A DNA stretch of 32,500 bases from Chrysomallon squamiferum (lineage: Eukaryota > Mollusca > Gastropoda > Neomphalida > Peltospiridae), in contig CM022674.1 of NCBI GenBank assembly GCA_012295275.1, positions 6,013,936 to 6,046,435 on the forward strand, in the 5' to 3' direction. Shown here piece by piece: positions 1 to 32,500 of this stretch. The number at the start of each line of letters is the position of its first letter. Position 1 is the first letter of the stretch. Below the pieces are notes generated by a model. The model did no database searches. It saw only the letters and a program-made list of their open reading frames with translations, and had not been told where the DNA came from. The translations under genes were made by a program, and so were the position numbers.

Positions 1-107
1 ACAAGCTTTACGCGATATTTACAAAAACATTTAAAAAAAAAAAAAAAAAAATTAGAAAAAAATGATGAAGAAGATGAAAAGAAAGAAAGAAAAAAGAAAT
101 GAAATGA

Positions 108-143
<36 letters not shown>

Positions 144-1755
144 ATGAAAAGAAAACCATTAAAAGCTTTTATTAAACACTTTGAGTATGTTTGGCCTTTG
201 TGTAAATACAAAGATGGGCGTTGTCACTGGGACGGAGGCCTCGTCAGCGTGATGTTGACCGAGAACTGAGAGTTGAAGTTTTCAAACTGTGAGCCCTAAG
301 CTACAAAAATAATAATAATAAAAAAAAAAAAAAAAAAATGCACGAGTCCTGTTTAGCTAGTTTTAACAGATCATATGACCACCGAACTGAAGATTTAATT
401 CTGAAAGCTGTAGACGTTCATTGTACATGCCTCAGAATGAGAGACTGACTGTAGGTAGGTCGTGGTTAGTGCTGAGATGTGACGGGTTTTAAGATCAAGT
501 CTTCCATAGCGAACCGAGTGGGGTTATTTCCTGTTTTAACCAGTGCCCTATGTTTTGTTTGTCACGTATTGTTAGCTGCTGTTCATGAGCGGGTAAATTT
601 AAACGAAATCATGCTGCTAATCGAAGAACAGAGCATCCTTCGAGTTACGTCATTCTTTATCTCTGTATAATTCATAGCCGTAGATACAATGCCGTATTAC
701 CAAAGATTAAAGAAATGTTTTTTAAATGGATCGTTAAATAAAATATTGCTTCTCCTTCCTTCTATACCTAAATCGGGCCTCGTGTACAACACACACATAA
801 ACATTAAATTAAAATTAATATTTCTGCATCAAATTTCCCTGTTTCTTTTTTTGTTGTCTGTAGGCTGTCGGTTTGTTTCAGTTCTGCAGTAACGTAATTC
901 ATTCAGTAACGCAGTGACCTACTGGCGACTTGGCCTGTCTTCGTTACGAAACCGGGACAAGTCTGCGCGGTAAGGTCGACCTCGAGGTCACGACCTTGTA
1001 ATTTTCCAAGATGAAAAATTGCCGCGGAACTGGCGTAACCACTTGGTTCATCACGTCTGCTTTCAAAAGCATGTCTCTTTGCATGCCTGACACCTGCAGA
1101 ATAAAATCAGCTTGTCCCAAAGTACAATCATCGCATATTTCTTTATGTTTCAAAAAAAAAAAAAAAAAAAATAAAATAAAAAAAATAAAACATATACATA
1201 ATTAACGCCATGTTTGTTTATGTTAACATCTAGCGAATATTCTAGAAATCGCGTTCGATCGGGTCATATGCAAAAATATATTTTTGTCCCACAAAATTTG
1301 AGAATATTATCAAGAACGTGAAGCATATATGAATAAACAAAACAAAACAAAATTAAACAAATTTATTGAAAATTCTGTGTACACTCATTTGAAGAGCGAG
1401 CTTGGTTGCAGCAAACCGGCAGACAGCGTAAACAATATTATGTCGTACGATCGATCAATCCGTTCAAGTACGCATGTTTAATTATTTTCCGTTCCAACAG
1501 ATGCTCCCTGTCAGCATTATCAGTTCCCGTGATATACGCGTTACTGTTCAAGGGGTGGCGGGCTTTCGTTCATTTCATTATTATACAAGAATCTGTTAAT
1601 ATTACATTGTGTTAAGGTATATGTGAAAATTAGATATAATAATAATAATAATCAGACGAAGAAGAAGAAGAAAAAGAATTAATTAAAACAGAAAACAAAT
1701 CTTGATAAAAGAAACCTATATTAAAAAAAATCGTACAAATAACGTCAACCTATTT

Positions 1756-1790
1756 CACACACACACACACACACACATACACATACACAC
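1756..1790. repeat. (CA)n microsatellite
   Basis: About ten CA units continue into a CATA-rich end. It lies in the A-rich flank upstream of gene A. Confidence 0.85.
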
Positions 1791-2435
1791 CCTAGAAATG
1801 AAAAAAAAAAAAAAAATAAATAAAGAACTGAAAGTAAGAAGTTTAAAAAAAAAAACCACAACAACAAACAAACAGAAACCCCTTGAACAACAATAACAAG
1901 GACACAAAAACCACTGAATTATTCATTACGATGAATTTACATTACAAACGTACCACATCTTTTGTTCATTATTAAAACCTGACCTTTCTAACCTTTGACC
2001 TATCTCTGAGGTCCTGCGATTTGAACTCGCTGTAACATAATCGCAAATATGTAACTGGATTTTCGTTAAGTAATCAAAATGAAGACTGAGCGTGTGTTGT
2101 TTCTATGGAAACCCTATGAGTAAATTCTGTCATCAGAGTTTGAAGCGAATGTGTAAACAAGCATGAAAGCATGTGCATACCCCCCACGTTGACGGAGATT
2201 CGGTGGGTGAACGTTCTCTCTCCTTCGGCTTAACTTTACTCCTGCCCATTTACTAAGTTTAGTTACCTGTCTGACTGTCTTTCTACGTGTGTGTCTGTTA
2301 AGTGTGTCTGTCTGTCTGTCTGTATGTTTGTGTTTACCTGACTCTCATAAGTTGAAGTGTTTCCGTGCATTCATGCGACATTCATCTGTCCATCTCTCTC
2401 AAAATGCTAAATGATATTTATCAGTCAAACGTCCA

Positions 2436-2470
2436 TCTCTCTCTCTCTCTCTCTCTCTCCCTCTCTCTCC
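2436..2470. repeat. (TC)n microsatellite
   Basis: A TC run interrupted by one CC. It sits in a pyrimidine-rich zone (about 2270..2660) full of TGTCTGTC and CATC words that looks like decayed tetranucleotide repeat. Confidence 0.8.
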
Positions 2471-2931
2471 ATCATCTATTTATCTATGTGTCTGTCTGAC
2501 TGTCTTTTTCTTTGTGTGTCTGTCTGTTTGCATCTATCTGACTGTTAGACTTCTTATCAATTAAACTGTTTCCGTACGTCCATGCTATATTATCCATTCA
2601 TCCATCTGTCTGTGTATCTCTCTCTGTTTCTCTGATTGGATGTGACACTTCTTTATGACTGTCTGTCTAGCTGTTAGTGTGTCTAAAAATAATAGCATAT
2701 ATTTGTGGATTTAAAAAATGTCCTCAGGGCATTCCTTTGTCCTTTTAATAATACACTCACACTGGCCACGACGCACACACACCCATACACACAAAGGCAC
2801 AGAAATACGTAAACAAACACAAGTGCAAAGTAGACAGAAATCTGTCTTGTCAGGGGAGGTAACCGAATAATTCAAATAGTTATTTTTTTAATTCGTTACC
2901 GTTATTTGTACAAAACAGTAAGTAAAAAACG

Positions 2932-2933
<2 letters not shown>

Positions 2934-3021
<88 letters not shown>

Positions 3022-3033
3022 TTTGTGTGTGTC
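2934..3033. repeat. Compound (TC)n-(GT)n microsatellite
   Basis: About 70 bases of TC repeat pass directly into about 25 bases of GT repeat with one interruption. Pyrimidine/purine tracts of this length are slippage-prone. Confidence 0.9.
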
Positions 3034-3293
3034 TATGTTTCCTCGCTTTTAACAAGGCTTACAAAGTGTTTGCCAGCATCTAACCTTGAAAGTTTTAAAG
3101 ATTGTCTCCTGGTGTGTTGTGTTGATACAGACCTGTATCACATGTTCTTTTTTTTCTTTCTTTTTTTCCAAGCTATCAGACGAACACGGTTCAACTAACT
3201 CCGTGGCAAATTAATAAGATTGTGTTTAAACGATTCCAGAGATTTGTTCATTACGTCAAGATATAATTTACACAGGCTGAAAGTTTTTTTATA

Positions 3294-3369
3294 TATGTAT
3301 ATGTAGATATATATATCTATGTATGTATGTATGTATGTATGTATGTATGTATGTATGTATGTATGTATG

Positions 3370-3400
<31 letters not shown>

Positions 3401-3417
3401 ATATGTATGTATATGTA

Positions 3418-3472
<55 letters not shown>

Positions 3473-3535
3473 GTATATACATATGTATATATATATATGT
3501 GTATATATGTATATATATGTATATATTATGGTTGT
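3294..3535. repeat. (TATG)n-(TA)n compound microsatellite
   Basis: About 12 TATG/GTAT units at 3320..3371 are followed by long TA runs mixed with GTATA words. Frames across it give only Met-Tyr-Val-Cys or Ile-Tyr repeats, so it is not coding. A second TATG/CATA cluster follows at about 3565..3610. Confidence 0.9.
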
Positions 3536-4172
3536 ATATCTATGTTTCTCTCTAAATACCTATCTGTATGTATGTATGCATGTATACATATATACATACA
3601 GACATACATACTTATTTACTCATTATTATTTTAAATACTGTTTTACTTGGTTGAAAGTAGAAATGATCTTTACCACTACTATTGTTCTTGTAATCTAATA
3701 CTATTATTACAGTGAAACCTATTTAACATACGTGTTCAGACATAAACGTATTAATATATATATATATATATATCTACAGAAATAAACGTATTTTATATAC
3801 TTCTATTGTTATAAAACAAAATAAGAATAAAAATTAAATTAAATAAATAAAGAAAAAACAGAGAAAAAACAAGAATAATGAAGAAAAACAATCCTATGAT
3901 TCGATATTTATTTGTTTTTACGAACTTGATATTAAGTTTGTTTTTGACATAAATAACTAAGTATACTGAACAAAATAGTTTAGGATCATGGTATACTTAT
4001 TAACACTGTTTTCATGCATGCTACAACTTAAACTTATTGCATTTTATTTTACGTATTCCTTAAATATTGTCGTTTCGTACACAAAATTATTTTAGTTTTT
4101 AATATTCACTATTCAGTATACCATAAACCTTTTATACCATAGTTATTATACTGTTAAAAAGTGGATTAGAGA

Positions 4173-4311
4173 TTTATTTATTTATTTATTTATTTATTTG
4201 TTTGTTTGTTTGTTTATATTTTTATCTGCTAGTTTATTTATCTGTTTGTTTGTTTGTTTATTTGTTTATTTATTTATTTGTCTGTTTGTTTGTTCGTTCG
4301 TTCATTCATTG
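4173..4311. repeat. (TTTA)n/(TTTG)n microsatellite
   Basis: Tetranucleotide TTTA units change to TTTG, then TTCG and TTCA, with a few interruptions. The 28 bases immediately before it (4145..4172) recur exactly in intron 12 of gene A at 19329..19356. Confidence 0.85.
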
Positions 4312-6324
4312 ATTCTAGATTGGTCTTTTTCGCCTTTATCCCGCTTTTCTATAAAATATGATTGTGGAGGGGGTGGGGTGGGAGTTTGTTCTGAGCCCCG
4401 TTTGGTGTCCGATTTGAGAAACTGGGAACCCGAGTAACGAAACAATTTTCATTAAAAAATCACAGCGTGCGTAACTGTTCGTGTGTAAAGCTTGGCGCCA
4501 AGGTTATTAAACTCTGCTCATTGTTAAAGAAAAATGTAAGAGAAGATGAGGGGCGGAAGGAAAGAGGAAAAAGACAAAACAAAGCACTTCTAAACCGTCC
4601 CACCATCTTTAAAAAAAACATAAAGATAGATATTACTGTATTTGGCAGAAAAAAAAAACAAAAAAAAAAAAAAAAAATGAATAAATAAAATTTACCAATA
4701 CAACTCAAATTTATAAACTTATCTTTTAGCTAAATATTTATGTTAAAGAGGCAGCTAACCTTTTCCTACGTGGTTTGATGGAAAATTAAACAAGATAAGT
4801 TAATAAAAAAATAAAAATAAAAAATAAAAAAAAAGCATAAAATCACGTAACATTTTATTAGTGTCAATTGCTACCTTTTGACACAGAAGTGGACTTCGTT
4901 TTTGAAGTTTGAACTGTCGAGGGTTTATTTTTCCGCAGGCATCAGCAATGATTGAACAACCACTGTTATCTTAAATACCTTGTATTAAGCTTCTTTAGTT
5001 TCGTAACAGATCCATCCCTGTCTATGAGAACTATTTTATTCACTTTTTAAGTTTACTGATAATCATGTTTTTCTGTCATCTTTACCAGTCAGGAAAATGT
5101 GACCATAAATATGTAAAAAAAAAAAAAAAAAATTCTGTTCATTTGTCTCGACAAATCAAGACAGTTCATCAGAAAATAAATCTGATAATAACGATAATGT
5201 CGACGTGCAATGACGTCGAAGAAACGAAAACGAAAAATCCAGAATTTTCCAGAAATGGAGCTTCGTTTTGGTCGCGACATAACCAAACATTGGTCATACT
5301 CGTTATTCGGAATTTTCAGTGATCTACAGATGTAGTCAAAATACCTTGTTTTTACATTTATTTAAATTATGCACACTTTTTGATGCAATCTCGACCCAAA
5401 ATTTGCTACTTCACAAATAACGGTTGTTACCGATAAACATCCGCTAATTAGGTCATCCATTTTTTAATTGCTATTTCCGGTAGCTTTTTTTGCTGTGACG
5501 TAATACGAGAGCAACCACATCACATCATATTGAACAAAAAAATATAGGGAACAACAGGTTGTCATCGATGAAAAGGTAAATAAACTTGGCTTTCTTTTTT
5601 TTTTTTTTTTTTTACATTAAAAATTGACCCACATGTCTCGTACTGAATTGTTTGGACTAGTTAGTAACATAAAAAACAATTCTAAATTTGTGACACAGTA
5701 ACAAGAATAATAATTCTTTTGCCACAGTTTGCACTTACACAGGGAGTACTTTACGGATGCCACATTTGGCATTTATTGCAGCTGGCTATGTAATCACTAC
5801 ATAACATCACTACATATTTAATTACATAAACGCTCGGACATAATTGGGGTTTTTTTTTTTTTTTTTCTGCTTTTGTTTGTATAAAGCCTAATCATTGATT
5901 AGATATTCCTTTGTTGTTGTAGATTAAAGGAAAACGAGGTCACCTGGAAAGGTGAATTGAAAATTGTCGACGACTAAATGATATTAGTTATTATAGAATG
6001 ACATAATAGTTTTGATATTAATTTGCATTACTGATTGGTATTAAAGGATATAATGAATAAAATACAATTGGTACAGTTAAGTTGTTGGGTAATAGCTTTA
6101 ACGAGTTGCTGATGTTTTCTTCTTTCTTTCTTCTTTTCTTTTTTCTTTCTTTCTTTCCTTTTTTATTTTTTTATTTTAAAAAGTATCATTTTCAAGCATT
6201 ATGTTGAATAAATAAACAGAGACACAAAGCTATTTAGCCAATCGGCACCAATAAAAAGAACACCAATAAAATAACAACAGCAATAAAATAAATAAATAAA
6301 TATATCGAAAAATAAAACAGCATT

Positions 6325-6339
6325 ACACACACACACACA

Positions 6340-6417
<78 letters not shown>
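6325..6417. repeat. Compound (CA)n-(CT)n microsatellite
   Basis: About 18 bases of CA repeat run into about 75 bases of CT repeat. It ends about 130 bases upstream of the acceptor that precedes the start codon of gene A, so it probably lies in a 5'UTR intron or the proximal promoter. Confidence 0.9.
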
Positions 6418-6420
<3 letters not shown>

Positions 6421-6546
6421 AAAATGTATTTGTTAATATTTATCAATAAATTAATTAAATAATTTTCAGATTTTTCAAATTGTCTTGTTAATGTTTAATC
6501 AGTTACATAATGTATATACATACATACATATTTTTTTGTCTTTCAG

Positions 6547-6577
6547 AAATTCCAGTCCTTTGGCCTCCTCTTCGAAA
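6547..6577 (+). other. Probable 5'UTR part of gene A first coding exon
   Basis: A T-rich tract ends in TTTCAG at 6541..6546, a plausible 3' splice site. It is followed by 31 bases without ATG and then the chosen start. If used, this acceptor means gene A has at least one non-coding first exon further upstream. An in-frame ATG at 6485 would lie in the intron and adds residues unlike the family. Confidence 0.5.
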
Positions 6578-22321
<15,744 letters not shown>

Positions 22322-22463
22322 GCTGAGTATAAGCTATCTGAAGATTTCAGACGAAAAGTTTTACTTAAAAAAAAAAAAAAACAGAAATCGTGTCTTTGCA
22401 AATTTGTGGATCGTTTTAGTTTAAAAAAAATGAACATTTGAAATTTTGTTTTTCTAATATCTA

Positions 22464-22499
<36 letters not shown>

Positions 22500-22506
22500 T
22501 CTAAGA

Positions 22507-22512
22507 AATAAA
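22507..22512 (+). promoter_or_regulatory. Candidate poly(A) signal of gene A
   Basis: AATAAA 185 bases after the stop codon of gene A, just after a TTA run. It would give a short 3'UTR. Other AATAAA words occur further downstream in this AT-rich DNA. Confidence 0.4.
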
Positions 22513-22556
22513 CAAAATGTTACCTGAAATTTAAAAATTCCACGTTCAAATAAGGC

Positions 22557-22558
<2 letters not shown>

Positions 22559-22641
<83 letters not shown>
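22559..22641. repeat. (CT)n microsatellite
   Basis: About 82 bases of uninterrupted CT repeat shortly after gene A. Confidence 0.95.
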
Positions 22642-22645
<4 letters not shown>

Positions 22646-24078
22646 GCGAACGTTTTCTTCTTGTTTTTATTATAACCTAATTATAGATAACTGATTATAA
22701 TGAAGCTATATATTCTACCAAAATTACCCCATAATGAAGCTTTGAATTTTGTACGTACATTCACTAAAACAGAATATTATCATTTTTTTTTTTTCATTTT
22801 AATTTTTTAAATGAACAAACACCAAATAATTGAATTTAAATGTAGTCTTTTTGAAATTTTTTTATGTTATTTCACATAATTTATCTTACCACATACACAA
22901 ATATATTTACTTTTTTAAATACACATTTTGTGTTTTATATTATTAAACGAAAAGAATAAATTAAATATAAAAATATTGTTTGACACAAGATAATCGATAA
23001 TTGTAGTCAGTTAATGGTTGTGTTTAAACAAATATGTATATGTATATGTGTGCATATATGCATGTAGTGTGGTTTAAAAAAAAACAATGGCAAAAGCTGT
23101 ATGCAGATACTGAAAATTATGAAATTTAATTCATTGTGCAATGTGAAGTAGAGAATATTTGAACACTGAAAATTAGGATACTATGGAAATTGGAATATTT
23201 ATAGATTTTCAGAATTTTAAGTACTGAATATTGTGATACATTTGAAATGTAAGGATTTACAAACAGCGAGAGAGCAAATTTAAATTTATATAAACTTGAG
23301 ATTCGTGCAATGTTAAGATAAAACAAATAAAAAAAATAAATAAGCTATCTAAATTACGAGATGGTAAAATTACAGTTACACAAACATTTGATAATCGGGA
23401 ACAATATGAAAGTTTACAAACTCGGATTTGTGGCACACTGAAACTTCAAAAATGCACAATTGTTGTGAATTGTGACATAAGAAGAAAAAAAAATTAAATG
23501 ATAATAAAAATAATTAACGATAATAAAAAATGTATATAAAATAAAAACCTCCATATTTTGTACGGTTAAGAACAGTTTTCTGTTGTATCCTGGTATCTAC
23601 ATGATGTATCTTCTTTTAGCATGTAGATTTCATTTGCTTCCATCTTTCCTTCGCTTTATTTTTTAAATAAATAAATAATTTATGACGAACACCACAGCAC
23701 ATACCACGTCATTAATTATTACTATTTAATAAACAGTTTACACACAAACACACAGAGACACACACTCACACACCCACACAAACACACACATCAAGCAAGA
23801 ATTCTTCACTTACTTAGGATTTCGGAAAACACGCTTTTAAGAGCGGAAGTTTAAGAAAACAAAAATCACGTGATCGTTACGTAATTTCCGTTTATTCAGT
23901 GATATGAGTTAGTTTGAGATCTCAGTATTTTATAAACGTGTGTGATGTATTTCATTAATGATTCATGGACGGACGAACAAACGAATGAATGTAGCAGAAC
24001 ATTGAAAATAACATTAGAGACCTCTGAATTCTGCGGGAGGCGATAATTAGAAGTTTATTTCTTCCATAATGGATTATT

Positions 24079-24080
24079 TA

Positions 24081-24138
<58 letters not shown>
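24079..24138. repeat. (TTA)n microsatellite
   Basis: Nearly pure TTA repeat of about 60 bases. Confidence 0.95.
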
Positions 24139-24142
<4 letters not shown>

Positions 24143-24680
24143 TTGTGATTTTTAAAAATTATTATATGATATGTAATGCATATATATATACGTATCTTTT
24201 TTTTTTACTTGACTTTTAAAAATTTTTTTTTTTATACGTAATCTTCTTAATTTCTAGTTTCTAGAATACATACATACGCACACACACAGACAGACATTAT
24301 TATCTTGATAATCGTAGAATAGAAACATTTGACGTATTATTATTTCCAAGACGAATGCTTAATTAATTCGACTATTTAGGTATTGGGAGTTAGTATTTAG
24401 ATATATTTAGCCAACGTTGCATCGTCCATGCATATATGATAATGTACAAACCTGTGTAAATCTGTTAAACTGTTTTAAGAAATCTATTTTTATACCTTAT
24501 GCACATATCAATAATCAGTCTGATTTTTGTATAATTAATATGCTGAAAATTAATAAAGTGGAAGTATAATTTCCTCATCATTTCTTCTTCGTGTTTGTTA
24601 TTTTTTTTAAACTGCTGTTGTAAGCCCTCGAAGAAAGAAAGAAAATAAATAAATGAACCTTGATTGTTGATGTCATGTGG

Positions 24681-24894
<214 letters not shown>

Positions 24895-25017
24895 CGTGGA
24901 CTAAGAGAGAGAAAGACACTCATGGAATCGAGGAAGAGAAAGCGAGAGAAAGACAGACAGACAGACAGAGAGATACACTCATGAAGGAAGAGAGAGAGAC
25001 TTGTGAAGGAAAAGACA

Positions 25018-25021
<4 letters not shown>

Positions 25022-25102
<81 letters not shown>
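25022..25102. repeat. (GA)n microsatellite
   Basis: A second pure GA array of about 80 bases, 130 bases after the first. Confidence 0.95.
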
Positions 25103-25103
<1 letters not shown>

Positions 25104-25403
25104 ACAAACTGCGAAACAAAATTAAACTTGTGTTAATTTATTATAAAAATATACATGTATGATAATGTTTGTTAGAAGTAGCTGTACTATGTGTATAGTA
25201 TTTGTGCGTATATATGATACATTTTAATTCATTTTCTATAATAATATTAAAATAATATTAGTTGTCGGTTTCACAAATTAAATTCGCATTTTCGTATGTA
25301 ATAATAAGCGGATACCATTTTTATTTATTATTCATTTATTTAGTTTTTGCGACCATATAGTAGAAAAAAGAACTAAGTAATAAAAATATATACATTTTTT
25401 GTA

Positions 25404-25522
25404 AGGGTAAAAACTCTAATATCAAAGTCATGTGGTTTATAGTAGGGGCAGTAACTCTAATGTCAAATTCATGTCGTGTACGAGGGGCAGTAACTCTAAT
25501 GTAAAAAATCCACGTAGTAAGG
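25404..25522. repeat. ~40-bp tandem repeat, three copies
   Basis: Units begin AAGGGTAAAAACTCTAAT, AGGGGCAGTAACTCTAAT and again AGGGGCAGTAACTCTAAT at about 25404, 25444 and 25483. It lies about 85 bases beyond the gene B stop codon, possibly within the 3'UTR. Confidence 0.8.
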
Positions 25523-25574
25523 CCAATATTCTTAAATTCATAAATTTTGGCAGGCTCAAAAAAAACAAAAAAAC

Positions 25575-25580
25575 TTTAAT
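25575..25580 (-). promoter_or_regulatory. Possible variant poly(A) signal of gene B
   Basis: ATTAAA on the minus strand, 24 bases after the stop. Probably too close to be the main signal; a later site beyond 25500 is equally possible. Confidence 0.2.
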
Positions 25581-25604
25581 AAACGTGAAATGAACTGAAA
25601 TAAA

Positions 25605-32108
<6,504 letters not shown>

Positions 32109-32500
32109 CTATAAACAAAATCGTGTATTTCTTTCATTTCAGTAAAATACTTCATAATTAGGGGTTATTAATTATTGTACACATCTGTATGAAAGTCATA
32201 AATGCCAAAAAAAAAAAAATGTATTAATAAACATTTCTAAGAATTATTTATTATCTTTGAAAATTCTCGATAAGTTTAGACGTAAAGCAGCGAATTATCT
32301 AGGAAATTTTTATAACAAAGTAGAAAAACAACAAAAGAAAAGAAAACAACAACAAAAAACAAACAAACAAACAACTGACAAAAATAATGAGCAAACAAAA
32401 CAAAAACAAACAAACAAACAAACAAACAACAACAATCAAACAAATAAACAGATTTCAAGCAGAATAAAAAAAATCGCCAATTGAATTAGTTGTAACATAT
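32109..32500 (-). other. Gene B intron 6 (incomplete)
   Basis: AT-rich with an (AACA)n-type stretch at about 32325..32445. No sign of exon 6 before the window ends. Confidence 0.75.

Larger units (their letters stand above)
1..6546. other. 5' flank of gene A, no recognisable gene
   Basis: No open frame here resembles a protein I recognise. The longer frames are short or made of simple repeats. The stretch is AT-rich with many A or T runs (for example 110..142, 1152..1170 and 4660..4677) and microsatellites listed separately. The promoter and any non-coding first exon of gene A should lie here, because an acceptor-like site precedes the start codon at 6546. I could not identify a TATA box or first-exon donor with confidence. 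Confidence 0.6.

Noticed and set aside
3319-3698. Tyr/Val/Cys/Met-rich frames of up to 123 codons
   Set aside because: Made of (TATG)n and (TA)n repeats, open in three frames together.
6485-6577. Upstream in-frame ATG giving a longer N-terminus for gene A
   Set aside because: It lies before a good acceptor at 6546, in probable intron, and adds residues unlike any SLC5 N-terminus. The ATG at 6578 has the better context.

Overview
This is eukaryotic nuclear DNA, most likely from a lophotrochozoan and probably a mollusc. It is AT-rich and crowded with simple repeats, mainly (GA)n/(CT)n, (TTA)n and (TATG)n. Its genes are cut into short exons with canonical GT..AG introns, and it carries degraded tRNA-derived SINE pieces plus a recurrent SINE-like 3' tail of a kind I associate with gastropod and bivalve genomes (from memory, not searched). 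I see no bacterial-type genes, no CRISPR array and no RNA gene that looks functional.

The window holds two members of one gene family, arranged tail to tail. Both encode SLC5 sodium-coupled solute transporters of the SGLT/SMIT branch (Na+/glucose and Na+/myo-inositol cotransporters). Gene A lies on the plus strand at 6578..22321. It is complete from a good start codon to the stop in 15 coding exons, giving about 721 residues and 14 expected membrane helices. Gene B lies on the minus strand from 32108 down to 25605. Only its exons 7 to 15 are inside the window; exons 1 to 6 lie beyond the right edge. Exon boundaries and phases match between the genes, and six of the nine shared exons have identical lengths, so the pair arose by duplication.

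Layout: 1..6546 is repeat-rich flank with no recognisable gene. 6547..22321 is gene A, whose 6.8 kb first intron contains a clear hAT-type MITE with an 8-bp target duplication, several SINE fragments and microsatellites. 22322..25604 is the intergenic space between the two 3' ends, dominated by (CT)n, (TTA)n and a (GA)n tract of about 210 bp. 25605..32108 is gene B, whose introns hold a CT tract of almost 490 bp, a minisatellite whose unit contains the intron 10 splice acceptor, and a duplicated exon 10 end. 32109..32500 is a further intron of gene B.

The most interesting points are these. The paralogues show a mosaic of similarity: exon 8 is about 91% identical and exon 11 about 94%, with a 77-base identical run, while exon 12 drops to about 70%. 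This looks like gene conversion. Gene B exon 9 has one extra C just before its splice donor, which breaks the reading frame. In both proteins the sugar-contacting Gln equivalent to human SGLT1 Q457 is Asn. Gene A lacks a highly conserved Asp (human SGLT1 D161) unless a 45-nt candidate microexon is involved. Decoy splice-site arrays sit in two introns. No wholly new type of biological system is evident.
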